The translations under genes were made by a program, and so were the position numbers. From assembly GCA_920105625.2 (NCBI GenBank), contig OV050032.1, positions 22,301,981-22,365,980 on the forward strand: a DNA stretch of 64,000 nucleotides, read 5' to 3'. Shown here piece after piece: positions 1 through 12,900 of the stretch. Under the pieces are notes generated by a model. The model saw only the letters and a list, made by a program, of their open reading frames with translations, ran no database searches and was not told where the DNA came from. This DNA comes from Clusia tigrina. Taxonomy: Eukaryota; Arthropoda; Insecta; Diptera; Clusiidae. Every line of letters begins with the position of its first letter. The stretch's first letter is position 1.

Positions 1-1304
1 GGCAGACACATTGTACCTGATTTAATAGCACCCAAAATTAAAGTCTCTGTTTCTAAGTCCTTTAACCAGTTAGAGCAGAGACCAAGCCTCGGTGTGGATA
101 GCTTTGTTTTGTACTCCACAACGGCGACCAGCAGATCCAATGTGCCTGCTGTTGGCATTGAAGCAATGGAGAAGCTTCTCACTTGTATAATCGGAAAGAG
201 TTCAAAAAGTATGGGCAGTGATAGTTTGGCTGTAGCATGTCTGAAATCTTCTAGAACTTCCAGTATAGTGCGCCTAGGTCTATTGATGTAGTTTATAAGA
301 CTGTCAAGACCCTCGGCGGTCGTGAATTCCAGAAGTTTCTCCTTCTCCAATTCATCTTCGCAATTTAGCGCGAGTAGTTCAAACGCGCGTTGTCGCGGCT
401 TATTACTGAAATCCCAAACATACTTTGCCAGCTGACCGACAGTTAACGGTTGTGAGTAAGCTAATGGAAGCGGCATGTCTTCAAAAGCTGAGCTCAATTG
501 TACAACAGTGTCTGCATTGAATCCCAGCTGATGCTCTTCGACAAGAGAGAAGAATGAAGCCACTTGGGTATCAGAATTGCAAGGCTGTAACTGCACAATA
601 TCTCCTGGATTCCAGACTGTGCCATTGGGAAACACAAATTGCATCAGCCGCACATCTTGAAAGTGGCTATCCGCCGTGGTCCGTAAATTATTCTTCAATG
701 CAAGTGGAATGCTAGTCTTTTTGTCCTTAGTTGGTAGATGCAAGTAATCCAGGTCGGGCAACTTCTCAACCTGCTCTAGAATCTGCAAGTTCCATTTGAA
801 GATATTATTTGCGTCTTTGTTAAAGTATTTCTGTTCCACTTTCAGCAGACTAGCTAGCTGTTTCCACAGTTGCCCTATCCACGGTAAGGCCACTGCACTT
901 AAGCCATAGTCATGCTGGTCATCGCATAAACCCAACGGCATCACTGCTCCTGCACCCAACATCTGAATGCGTTTGTTTAACTTTTTTGCTGCATAATTGA
1001 ATTTTACGTAGCTCGAGTCACCCAATCCCAGACATGCGTACTGTAAATATTGCAGGGATTGAGGATGCAGGCTGCGCCGTAACAGATAGTTCCAAGTGTG
1101 TCGCATATTATCAGGTTCGTCCCCATTGCCAGTTGTAGCCACAACAAATACAGCAAACTCCTCCTTCGTCAGCTGTTGAATCGGATATTCGTCCATCGGC
1201 AGCACCGGGCCCGTACAGCCCCATTTCTTCGATTCGCGCCAAATCTGCTCAGCCACGTCCTGTGCAGTACCCGTTTGACTTCCATAAAGTATTACTAATC
1301 TCAT
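1..1304 (-). CDS. Ndor1: NADPH-dependent diflavin oxidoreductase 1 (NDOR1 homologue), C-terminus outside window
   Basis: The reverse strand from the ATG at 1304 reads open for 434 codons to the window edge with no intron. The N-terminus has the flavodoxin FMN-binding signature (YGSQTGTAQ, about residues 7-15), then TTGNGDEPDN and GLGDSSY, all typical of diflavin reductases. A linker and FAD-binding domain follow, with RSFSIAS matching the RxYSxxS FAD motif. The family is about 590 residues, so the end of the FAD domain and the NADPH-binding domain lie off the left edge. Known role: passes electrons from NADPH to the anamorsin/CIAPIN1 Fe-S protein in cytosolic iron-sulfur cluster assembly. Methionine synthase reductase or P450 reductase would carry an N-terminal anchor or longer linkers; the flavodoxin domain starting at residue 1 favours NDOR1. 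It is divergent from Surf1, 254 bp away. Confidence 0.9.
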   Translation of the reverse strand, partial: MRLVILYGSQTGTAQDVAEQIWRESKKWGCTGPVLPMDEYPIQQLTKEEFAVFVVATTGNGDEPDNMRHTWNYLLRRSLHPQSLQYLQYACLGLGDSSYVKFNYAAKKLNKRIQMLGAGAVMPLGLCDDQHDYGLSAVALPWIGQLWKQLASLLKVEQKYFNKDANNIFKWNLQILEQVEKLPDLDYLHLPTKDKKTSIPLALKNNLRTTADSHFQDVRLMQFVFPNGTVWNPGDIVQLQPCNSDTQVASFFSLVEEHQLGFNADTVVQLSSAFEDMPLPLAYSQPLTVGQLAKYVWDFSNKPRQRAFELLALNCEDELEKEKLLEFTTAEGLDSLINYINRPRRTILEVLEDFRHATAKLSLPILFELFPIIQVRSFSIASMPTAGTLDLLVAVVEYKTKLSTPRLGLCSNWLKDLETETLILGAIKSGTMCL

Positions 1305-1558
1305 TTTATTCCAATTATTATTCAAAAGCTATACTTAAATTATAAAAAACCAAATTACAATCTAATTGCTATTCTTCTGGTTATTCAAATTCGTCGCATC
1401 ATTCTCGCCGAAAATGCCTCTCTCAAATCAGCTGTTCCACTCAGCTGATTGCTCGTTCAATCAGTTCAAAAGAATTGCCGAATTGGACCGACTATTGCAG
1501 TTGGCACCGCTTTCATCACTCAATTGAAATTATTTAGTTTTCGAAAATAGTTTCGGAC
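1305..1558. promoter_or_regulatory. Shared intergenic region between divergent NDOR1 and Surf1
   Basis: Only 254 bp separate the two start codons, so this stretch must hold both 5' UTRs and promoters and may work as a bidirectional promoter. No clear TATA box or other core element was recognised. The role is inferred from gene layout. Confidence 0.5.
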
Positions 1559-2735
1559 ATGTTACACCTACGAACAATAACGATAATTAGATATCCCCTG
1601 TCGCTGGGAGTAGCAGCGAAGGCGGCGACTAAGCCGCTGCAAATGGTTACTACATCCCAACGACGCTGGTTGGCGCAGCACGTGAAAAGCAAGGCCGGCG
1701 GCGGAATTGGGATTTCAGTGAGCAAAGATGAAAAGAGGACTATATCGCCGCTCGGCTGGTTTTTATTGGTAAAACCGTATAATAACTAATTAAAGCACAT
1801 ACGCAAATGAATGTACATAATTAAATGTTTGGCTGTAGCTGATACCAGTGACTACGTTTGGTTTAGGCTGCTGGCAGGTCAAACGCAAAATATGGAAGGA
1901 GCAACTCATTAAGCAGCTAGCGCTACAAACCCAATTGGCACCTGTGCCACTGCCAGAAAAGTCAGCTGAAATATAATTATCTTATGCATTCATTAATTTC
2001 TGGGAATATAATTTTAGCTTAGCTGATCTTTCGCAAATGGAGTACCGTTTGGTGTCGGTGCGTGGAAAGTTTTTGCATGACAAGGAAATGCTATTGGGTC
2101 CTCGATCATTCATACAACCCGGTGGAGGTGAAACGACTGGCGGATTATTCTCGCAGCGCGATGGCGGAAACGGGTATTTGGTGGTGACACCATTTCAATT
2201 ATTGGATAGGAAGTATGGATAATGTTTAATTACACAGCAATAGGTATAAAATATAAAAATTCCTCAGCGATGTTATACTTATTAACCGCGGTTGGATATC
2301 ACGCAAGCACCTAAAACCAGAAACGCGCATTGCTGGCCAATACGAAAAAGAACTGGAACTGACGGGTGTTGTACGCAAAGGAGAGACTCGCCCACAATTT
2401 ACACCAGACCACAAAGGAGGAAATTTCCTATACAGGTATATTCAATAAAATATAACGCACGTGTATTTAATTATTTAGACAAGTTTAACACATGGACGAA
2501 TAAACTCATCATGAATACTTCCAGAGATTTACCAAAAATGTGTGAGTCGACTGGAGCTTTGCCAATATTTTTGGATGCAACTTACGAGTCCTCAATACCA
2601 GGCGGTCCGATAGGCGGTCAAACACGCGTCACACTGCGCAATGATCACTTATCGTACTTGATAACATGGTTCACCCTATCGGCGTCAACTTCATATTTGT
2701 GGTATCGCCAAATAATCCAGAGACTACCATTTTAG
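1559..2735 (+). CDS. Surf1: Surf1, cytochrome c oxidase assembly protein
   Basis: Five exons join in frame: 1559-1768, 1839-1960, 2018-2212, 2268-2435 and 2525-2735, giving 301 residues, the usual SURF1 length. All introns are GT-AG and 55-89 bp. Residues 1-50 are basic and acid-poor, like a mitochondrial presequence. The first membrane segment spans the exon 1/2 junction (GWFLL / [17 protein letters not shown]). SURF1 hallmarks are visible: [49 protein letters not shown] [16 protein letters not shown], and the C-terminal membrane helix [17 protein letters not shown]. Known role: inner-membrane factor in complex IV assembly, linked to haem a insertion into COX1. The first ATG is used because the presequence begins there. 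A poly(A) signal AATAAA lies at 2764-2769. Confidence 0.95.
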
Positions 2736-2769
2736 ATCATATAAAACTTCATTTAATTAATTAAATAAA

Positions 2770-3612
2770 TTACTTTTATTTGCTGTCCAGAAAAAAAAAT
2801 ACAATATTTGTTGTTGGCATAAGATAAATCGTATGAACGCAAGTGTAGGAAGAGAATTAATTTTACCGACTGCTGAATGACAATATTCACATCGTATACA
2901 TACAATTGTTGTATAAATACATTTTATTTATATAATTAATCGAGCCATGATTATATGCAACATGAAAAAGCTTAACACACATGAGAAAAAGTCAGATAAG
3001 TTCACTTAATCTATTCAAACTTCTGTAGAAGCATTCACTTAGCTAATTGGCTAAATGAATTCTCCACGAGAAGCATAGACTTGTCTCCCAATTGATAATT
3101 TCCACCTAATTTGTTAAACGTGCTAAGGAGACTTGAAGTGCCCTAAATAAGTTTATCACTTGCTTTGTTGATATTCCACAGCAGATTGAGTATCCATCTG
3201 GAATTCATGTAAACTCAATTCTATTGGTGGTGGAGAAAGCAAAAAAAAAATTTTATATATCGGGGGAAAATCTTAGGTTACACGATGAAAAATTTTGCGT
3301 TTTTGGTTTTTGATTAAAAATCATATCAAACTATATCCAACTACACATTTGCATAGAATCATGTCTCCAGTAGGTAAATAAATATTTTATAAATTAATTT
3401 GTAAACGCATATATAACATAAGCAGCAGAGCACTGCTGTAGTCATGAACACCGTCCACTTGCCCAACTTTCAAGTATAATATATTTTTCTTAAATTTAGT
3501 CTAACTATCGTTTGGAACGAAGTTGCATTCGAAGGCAACAAATGTAGGAAATGTTTTGTGGAAGCATGAATAGATCACGCTGGAAAGACAAAATTGCATG
3601 CTTTTTTTATTA
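2770..3612. other. Intergenic DNA, no gene seen
   Basis: AT-rich sequence between the 3' ends of Surf1 and sgl, with a poly(A) tract near 3240. No coding or RNA gene was recognised. Confidence 0.5.
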
Positions 3613-3614
3613 TA

Positions 3615-3754
3615 CGAGGTAGGGTTCAAAAGTTTGCGATCTGAGTTTCGTTGATATTTCAGAAATGCCATGATTGCAATAAAATTAGTTTTTGGAATGA
3701 AAATAAGTCTGCGGTGTGGTGTCTCAGGTAGTAAATTTTTTCAACATCACCTCG
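3615..3754. mobile_element. Short mariner/Tc1-type MITE (140 bp)
   Basis: The ends are inverted: CGAGGT at the left and ACCTCG at the right, flanked by TA on both sides (3613-3614 and 3755-3756), which is the Tc1/mariner target site. There is no ORF. The first bases resemble the ends of the mariner copy at 59739-60663, but the similarity stops after about seven bases, so it is a different family. Confidence 0.5.
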
Positions 3755-3923
3755 TATATAGATTATAATTATGAAATATGTGTACATTGATTTATATATA
3801 TATATATTTAAATAGTCTTAAAGGGATAAATTTGCAAAAATATAATCTTAACGAGAAAGTATACAATTTTATTTGCCATCATTTTCGTGACCGTTTTTTC
3901 CTTGCGTTGTTTCGTTGGTGCTT

Positions 3924-6900
3924 CTACAATTGGGGGATACTACCCCAGGAACGCAACAGACCAGCACGTTGATATTTTTTGCCAATAGTTTGCACGTGGA
4001 ATCCAATTTGCTGAAGACGTTCATGATCAAGTATTTTACGTCCATCGAAAATATAGGCGGGCTTCATCATTGACTGATAAATGCGCTTGTAGTCAAGAGA
4101 CTAAAAATTGGGATAAATGTTAGTGATATTTGAATAAAATGCTTGGCAAATTCTATATTTGAATTGCATTAGACAAGAATTGTTGCCTACCACAAACTCA
4201 TCCCATTCAGTGCATAAGACAATTGCATGTGTGCCTCGTACGGCACTGTACGGATCACTGTGAATCTGCACCGCTTTCTTAACGCTCTCGGGAGATTCAG
4301 TGACACACGGATGCGTAAGATCGTCAATTATTTGCTCTGGTTCAACTTTGGGATCGTATATATCCAATTTGGCGCCCTCCTCAAGCAGCGTCTTGCATAC
4401 TGTAATGGCGGGTGTTTCACGTGTATCGCCCGTATTCTTTTTGAATGCGAACCCGAATATTGATATACGTTTGTCTGAAACGGTGTTGAACAGACTTTCT
4501 ATGATCTGAAAAGTCAAATTGATATAATAAAAATGCTTCGTTTACTGTACACTCATGTAACACAAATTGTTCGAACCTTTTGCGAGAAACGCGATTTCTG
4601 ATACTCATTCATATCTATGACTTGCTGCCAGTATGCGGCCACTTCGGGCAGATTCAAACCCTCGCATATATAGACTAAATTTAAAATATCCTTTTGAAAG
4701 CAACTGCCACCAAAACCCACTGAAGCTTGTAGAAATTTCGAACCGATACGTGAGTCCAATCCAATGGCGCGCGCCACCTCAGAGACATCGGCACCAGTAG
4801 CTTCGCACACCGCCGAAAGGGAATTAATACTGGAAATACGTTGCGCTAAAAATGCATTTGCCGCCAATTTCGACAACTCAGAACTCCATGTGTTTGTGGT
4901 CAAAATGTTTGTCTTTGGTATCCAATGTTCATAGATCCACGACAATTTCTCTATGGCTTTGTGACCTTCGGGCGTCTCCTCCCCACCGATGAGAACACGA
5001 TCGGCATTTAGAAGATCCTCAATGGCAGTACCTTCTGCAAGGAATTCCGGATTCGAAAGTATATCGTAACGTATGCCAGGCTTCTGATTGGCGTGCAAAA
5101 TGTGCATTATGCTCTCTGCGGCGCGCACTGGCACTGTGCTCTTCTCGACAACGATTTTATTCGATTGTGCAATTTCCGCTATCATGCGCGCAGCACTCTC
5201 AACGTATTTCAGATCAGCAGCTCTTCCTGATAATTAAAATAAATGTTACTTCCATCAATTAAGTATAAATACCGATAGTCAAAGAATGGTTTTACCTTTT
5301 CCATTGCCAAAGGTTTTTGTTGGCGTATTGACCGAAATAAAAATCAGATCTGCTTCTTTAATGGCGCATTCAATGTCGGTCGAAAAGAAGAGATTCACAT
5401 TGCGACATTTTTTCACCACTTCATCTAAACCAGGCTGCAGAAAAGAAAATACAAAAAATGTATGTTACAATTAATTTTACACAAGTTTGAAATAATCACT
5501 GCTATGAGATATGGCTGTGGCTATTTGCATGATAGTTAGGTGTCCGGACCGCCATAAGGTCCCATGGTGGAATAGTAAGCTTGCAGATATGCGCAAAAAA
5601 GATAAGAAAACTTTTCATCGTTGTAAACGCACTAAGATGTGGGGCGACTATAGGGACGCTCAACCGACTGTTGGGTGGGTTAAAACGATGTTAAAAAGCT
5701 GAGAAATTTGTTCATCTCTAGGGGACTAATCCGTATCAGTCAAAGTAATGAAAGGGTGTTCCCAAGGTGCTGTACGATCACCCCTTCTATGGAATGTAGT
5801 TATTGACGATATTTTAGTCAAGCTATAAGGGCTAGGCTTCGAGGCAAGTGGATATGCTGACGATCTTTTAGTCAAGCTATAAGGGTTAGGCTTCGAGGCA
5901 AGAGGATATGCTGACGATCTTGCTGTCATTATCTCCGGCAAGTTTGGCAGAACAATATACAACATTACCAATCAGGCTCTAACTTTCATTTTAAAGTAGT
6001 GTCTTGCAGAAGGGTTATGCATTAATCCTAGCAAGACCATTCTCGTTCCTTTCACAACTAGATTAAAATTGAACCTTGGTACAATAGCTGTTGAAAGAAC
6101 CAATATAACATATTCTGATGAGGCGACTAAATTAGAACTCTCACCTAAATTCAGTTATTAGCAAAGCCACAATAGCAATGCGGGCCTGTCGGAGTCTCTT
6201 CGGTAGAACACTGGGCCCAGGCTCCAAAATGGTGCACTGGATGTATGTAATAATGGATAGACCAATCATTACTTATGTATCTCTTGTATGGTGGCCTAAG
6301 ACCACACAAGAAGCTGGTAAGGAAATACTTACAGGTTTTCAAAAGCATCCTTGCTTGGCAATCACGAGTGCCATGTGAAACTGCCCAACCGCTCCCATTG
6401 AAGCGATAATAGGATTATCCCCACTGCGCATCTTCGTGAAAAAATATGCTGCTAGAAGCGCATTGAAGATGAAAATCTTGTCTAGACAAGAGCCTCATGA
6501 GTCATGACTTTGGTCATTTCAATATTCTAAAAAACATACCGAATCAAAACATAATCCGCTGAATAACGGATTATATGATCCCAAAACGACATTTTGATCT
6601 AATTTTCAGATTATTATCTCAGACCGTGTTGAATGAGACATTGGTGGAGCTTGGGTCGGTCCTAGAAGTCTAGAATGGTTTATAGGCGCGCGAAAAACAA
6701 ACACTGGAGTCGGTGCTGGGGTCTATGGACCCAATACCAAAATATCAGAACCATTAGGCAGGTGGCCCATGCGTCCTTTTCAAGCAATTGCAATCTGCGT
6801 AAGGTTAAATCTGAAAATAAATATCGAGGGAACGCAGATAGCTATCTATTCAGATAGAGAAGCTACATTACAAGCATTGGCTTCATAATCCTTAGTATCG

Positions 6901-9900
6901 AAACTAGTGGAAGAATGCTTCAATAACCTACAATATTTTGGTGCAACAAATAAGGTTGCAATTTGCTAGGTTCCGGGTCATTCAAGGATCGAAGGCAACG
7001 AAATTGCTGACGAACTGGCTAGGGCCGGTTCAGTAGCAAGCCTCATAGGTCCAGAGCCATACTGTGGTATTAACTGAGCGGAGGCTAAATCTAGGGTGGA
7101 TAACTGGGAACATAGTCTCAAAATGTGCCACTGGGAAGGGATAAAAGGACCTCGCCAAGCCTAAAGACTGGTAAAGACATTCACCTACAATTGAGAACTG
7201 CGAAATGTGTGCAAAGCAGACATAAGGAAAATAGTATGTTTTCTCTCGTCATTACTACCTGAAATGCCATCTGACTAAAATTCACATTCTTGACGACATG
7301 GAGTGGCGGCTCTGTCTAGAAGCAGAAGAAACCCCAGAGCATATACTGTGTAACTGCATTGCATTGGCTAAGACTAGAATGAAATAATTAACCGCGACCA
7401 GCTGGCTCTGGAAGAAATAAAGAATGTTGCTATTATGGACACTCTCAAATTCATCCATAAAACGGAAAAGATAGAATGAAAAAACATGACTTTCAACTAC
7501 TTCCTTTCTTTAGGCAAGGAACATCTAGGTAGAAAAGGACCTTTTGACTTTATTTCGGATGCTTTGACATCACCAAATGGACGAAATGCTATGGCATTAC
7601 TGAAAAATACCGGTACTAAACCAATAGGGTATAGTAGATGTCCGATCACATGGATCACTAATGACAAAATGTAACATGACACAAAAGTTCTTTTAGGTCG
7701 CAGTGCCGCCCATGGGGCAAACTACTATAACAAAATTATTATTATTATACATATGTGTCCGGAATAAGAATTTATCCGGGAGGAATATAGCGGGGAGCCA
7801 TTGCTTTAAATATTGCTACGCTCTTTTATTGCATTCTACAGCCAATTTTGAGCATCTGATACGGCAATGGACTTTGTTTAGTATGATAGCATAAGATTAT
7901 TTCAAATATTTGTACACTTATTGTCGCATACGACTTGCATGCATACCTTAAGTGTGATAAGTGCAATTATTATTCGCAGCACTGAGACACAATCGCATGA
8001 AAGTAAGCAGAAAATTGTGTAGGTAAAATGATTTTATAATCATAAAATTCGTGCAGTTTTTCCATCATTGCCAATTTGCAACCTGAACGTAGTTCAGCGT
8101 ATGCAAAAATAACACGTGCGAAACTTCTCAACAAAAAGTAGCATTTTTAAAGCCCCCATACCCTACAGCCTGTCTTATTTACTTTTCATTGCACATAGCA
8201 ATGATGACACTCAGTGTGCTAAGAGTAAAAAAGAATAAGGTGAATACCTACTCACTGTTCCACAGGCAAGATTGCATCATGCTGCAGGAGCAAAGTGCCT
8301 TCCTTCCTAGTCACATTTCCCAAAGATGTTTAAATGAAATTCAAATTCTTAATTAATGCTATTTATCCACAAAAGGGGTTTATCGCTTAAAGTGACATTG
8401 TATCATTACAATTAATTACGAGTAAGTATATTTATGTCGGGAAAGAACAAGTTCCGATATTAATATGCCAACTAGTAACAACCTCTCTAAGTGTAGGGTG
8501 CACAAATATGCGGTAAATATCCAAATCAATGCAAAACTGGCTATTTCGTTTAAGCAAATAACTGTGAATTATGAAAATTGCTCAAAATAATAAAGAAAAA
8601 AGGGAGCGCGTCAAGTGCTCAAACACAATTTAAAAGATAAGCAAAAGGAAAAAATTGTAAATTATCTACACAAATGTGAAGGAAAATACACATTTAAAAG
8701 ACCAAATTACTCGTATATCACTTGTGCTACTACTAAAAGTTAAAATGTAATCACACACACACACACACATGCATACATAAATACATATTTGTATTAACAA
8801 TTACATAACGAATAAAGTTAGAAATGATAAAGTGGGAAAAGTGTTGATAAGTAAACGGAAATGGGTCGACTTTGCATGCTCATAGTTGTAGGCAGCCGCT
8901 TGATAGTTAGAAAATAGAAGAAACATCACGAATCAAAATATGAGTTTTTTCTTTTTTTTTTTTATCGATATTTCATTGCACAAAGAAGTTCTATTGGGAT
9001 TTAATTGAATTACATTATATATACATATGTATGTACTCGTAGCTAGGAAAATGAGCTAATCAAAACTTGAACTCACTCCGGTAGAGGAGGTAGGAGTGAG
9101 TGATGTTAAGTTGAAAGTGGTATACAAAAGAGCACAATTCTAACAAATGCAGTGCATGTTAACCTCCACAAAGTAACCAGTCAAAGATGGCGAAATTAAA
9201 TGAGTTAAATATGGAAATCAATTAGCCCATGCAAAGAACTGCAATACTATAAAATGTATTAAGAATGATCATGATGACGATAGGGCAGCAATTGCAATGA
9301 TGATGATAGGACAACAATTGAGATGATAATAAAAATAACCATTTTCGTTTGCATGTTATTAAATGGCGGTCTATAAATAAGCAGTGACTGCTCACAACAT
9401 CAGGAGCAGAGAGAACAACAATAAAAAAATTGCATCAATTTTTCAATTGCAATTTCAGTAAAGTTGGAAGAATTCATATATTTATTTTATTAATAATTTT
9501 TATCAAATTGAGAAACATGACAAACAGAAATTGAACAATTATACGATATCGTATATAATTAATTTCAGCAATATATTTATTAAAGAAAAAATGCAATAGT
9601 ACACTGAAAATTACCGACAAAACTTAACTGGAACCTAGCAGTTAGTTTTATCCGTTTTCAATGTTTTTGCATTTTGCATTGCATTTTTTTCTTTAACTGC
9701 ATCCAACCTTGTGCACATACTTAAAGCAGCCGGTCGGTCATGTCATTTTAGCTTCGATGACTGTGGCTGTTAGAACCGCAAATGGCTGCCAACATTGCTA
9801 GCTGTACGCGTAGTTAAGGCCACTACGGCGATTTGAAATTTCATTTGTTTTATCCACTAATAGCAAAACAATACGAACATAAATAAAAATATATACTTAA

Positions 9901-12900
9901 GTATTCATAGTGCTCAAGAATGTAGAAGAGTTCAATGCTGAAAGATTACATCATAGTAATAAACGAAAGACTGGGAAAATATTGAGCACACCACCACCAC
10001 CACCTGCTGCCAGTTAAGAAGCGACGCCAGTTAATTCATGACAAAAATTAAATATACATATGCGTTTTCATATATTTAAATAGCAGTGTTATTAAATGAA
10101 AACAAACAGAAACGTCCGAAATATACATAAATAGGAGAAAAAAAACAAACAATACCGAAGCGGTTTGGAATTTTAATGAAATTCAAAATTTTAATTAATT
10201 ATAAGTTCAATTAGTTATAACCGATGAAATTCATCTAAATAGCAGGAAAAATGGATTAATACGCCGTATTAGTATTTACATAAAGTATTAATTGTACATA
10301 TAGTATATTATATATGATATTTACAGCATAAGCTGTGCGCTGGAGATGGACTTTCAGCCCGTGGGAAATGTGGCAATTTTTGGTTCAAATCGCTGGCATC
10401 ACTACAGATGTTCATGCAATCCAGAAACTCTGCTATGATCGTTAAATTCTATACAGTGAGGACTAAAGGTAGAAACATCTGGCTGATGCAAGCAGGATGT
10501 GGAAAATGTCAGCTATCAGACTAAATGCAACAATGGAGAATTTATACATATATTTTAATACTACAACTAATTATGTGAAAACTAGCAGATATCAATCGGT
10601 GAGTGGGTTTCGGGACCACAAGCCAGCTGGGCATTGATCGAACGAACCTTCAGCATAAACGACATATAATCGAACACACTAGTAGGCAGTCAAAACCTGG
10701 ATGGTTTAGTATAAATTCAAATTTCTCGAATTCCTCAAGTCATTCAGACAAACCCATTTTCCATTCATGGCATGCTGAATTAGACTGCTTTGCACCATTT
10801 GCGATTAATCTGACAATTTGCATTTGAATTAATTAAATGGAATAGTGGCGACCTTGGGAGTCATATGATGGTACTTGATCCCCTTTTGAATGACCCCCTT
10901 ATAAGGTTTTCTGACAATATGCTGAAAACAATATCATTCACTAGACTCTATAAGGTTCACATCCCTGCAAGAGATATGTTTGAGGAATGCATTACCGATA
11001 TTCCACAAGGTGCCCAGGTAGGATATACTGATGGGTACAAATTGGAAGACGGTAGTACAGGAGCAGGCATAATGAGACCATTGCTCCAAAAAGCGCTCCC
11101 TATGGGTAAGACTCCCAAAACATTTCAAGCGAAAGTCTTTGCCATCGAAACATGTATCTTATATACATTATGTCAGATAGAAAGGGTGCCCTTAAGACAC
11201 AGGGATCGTACTACTATACATACGTCCCGAATGGCTGAAGAATGTCATAAAATCCTAAATGACCTGGGCAAAGACAACAATTGTTGGGTGCCTGGAGATG
11301 GAGGACACGCTGGGAATGAATGGGCGGACTGCCTCGCAAAAAGAGGGACGCTCCGTCTTCTCATTGGCCCTGAACCTTACTGCGGTGTGGCTACAGGCCA
11401 CTCTCTCACTCAGAAAAAGCTATTGTATTGTGAAATGTGTGTTCCACCCATTAAATACTTTTGGTTTCTAAGCATAACTAATTAGAGTGGTAGTTTACAT
11501 ATGCTTTTGTTCATATATTAAAATTTTCAATTATTTTTTGCAACTTAATTTTAGTGGCAAATTCTAAAAAAATAATTATATGTAAGTAAATGCCCTTTCT
11601 TGTTTCGTTGAAGAAATTAATAATTCTCATGAACATTGTATAATATTAAAATATAATATTCTATTTTGCTTTTTATACTTTAAATTTCCTTTTTTACATG
11701 TATACATAATACTAATTTATTTATTTTCCTGAAAAGTACAATGCCACGCTTTCTGAATGAAATCAACTACACAATGAGAGGAAACAGTTGAGCTAACTTT
11801 AAAATGCAAACACGAAGGCACATGAAATGGATGAATTTAATATATTAAATAAATACATATGTACCAGTTATTCTTGTGGCTGTGCTTGTGTACAGAACAT
11901 ATTTGCCTTTTATTCTTTGTACATTTTGTTGGCACGTTTTTTACTTTTACCACTAGTGTGGTGTTATAAACCATGCTTAACCTAATTTACTACAAGAGCC
12001 GACATGCAAATTGAGTAAAAGAGTGCGCAGAATGAGGACAGCAGCAGAGACTTCAATTGGCACAACTCGGAGCTCAATGAATAGCGCAAACCCGCACACA
12101 CTCAACCAGCATAAAAAGTGTAGAGGAAATTGTAAAAGTTATGCATATACTTTAATATATATAATTATTAAAATTAATGCATATGTATATCTACCCACAT
12201 GCAGTGTCACTACCAGATAGGAAAATCTTTTATATAAGTATTTAACGTACTATGTACATACATACAAAAGACATTAAAACGACAAATATGTATATCGCTT
12301 CTACAAGGAGTCAATGTGCCGAATTGTATAAATACTTCGAACTAGCTAGATAAACGCACTTTATTAGACAGATAATAAAATGATAAGTGTAATAATAATA
12401 TTTTAATATACATAGCTACAAAAATATACCATGACAAATATTAATTAAACTCAACAAAACGTTTGCCTACTATATAAAAAATGCGAGTATCAATGATTAG
12501 GAATAGTGGTTTCATCTGAAATGGTTTTACACTCGGAATTTGTTTGGTTCTTCCTCAATTCTAGTTGAGTCACCACAAAACCGAAGTACGAGTATATACC
12601 ATAATATAATTAATAAATAAATGATGAGAAAAATACCAGAAATATTGCCTACATTTGCTGTAGCGAAAAAAGCCAAAGTTAACACAATCATCCGCACTTT
12701 CCGTAAACTTGCCTATACCCAAGTGAACATACATATTTGTCTTTATACACTAAAGATAGCTTTCTACGGAATTTGGATGTTCAAACCGTTTCCCTTTGCA
12801 CCTCCTCGTCGATTTCATTTTCAACAATATCATGCCTTATCATATGAGGATAATGAAAGCTTAGGATGCTTATAGACGTACTTATCTATGAATGGATGGA

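Noticed and set aside
2292..2735. 147-codon forward ORF as a separate gene
   Set aside because: It spans a Surf1 intron in mixed frames; the spliced Surf1 model explains both exons.
10370..10400. GGTTCAAATCG resembling a tRNA B box
   Set aside because: No matching A box or cloverleaf could be found at the right distance.
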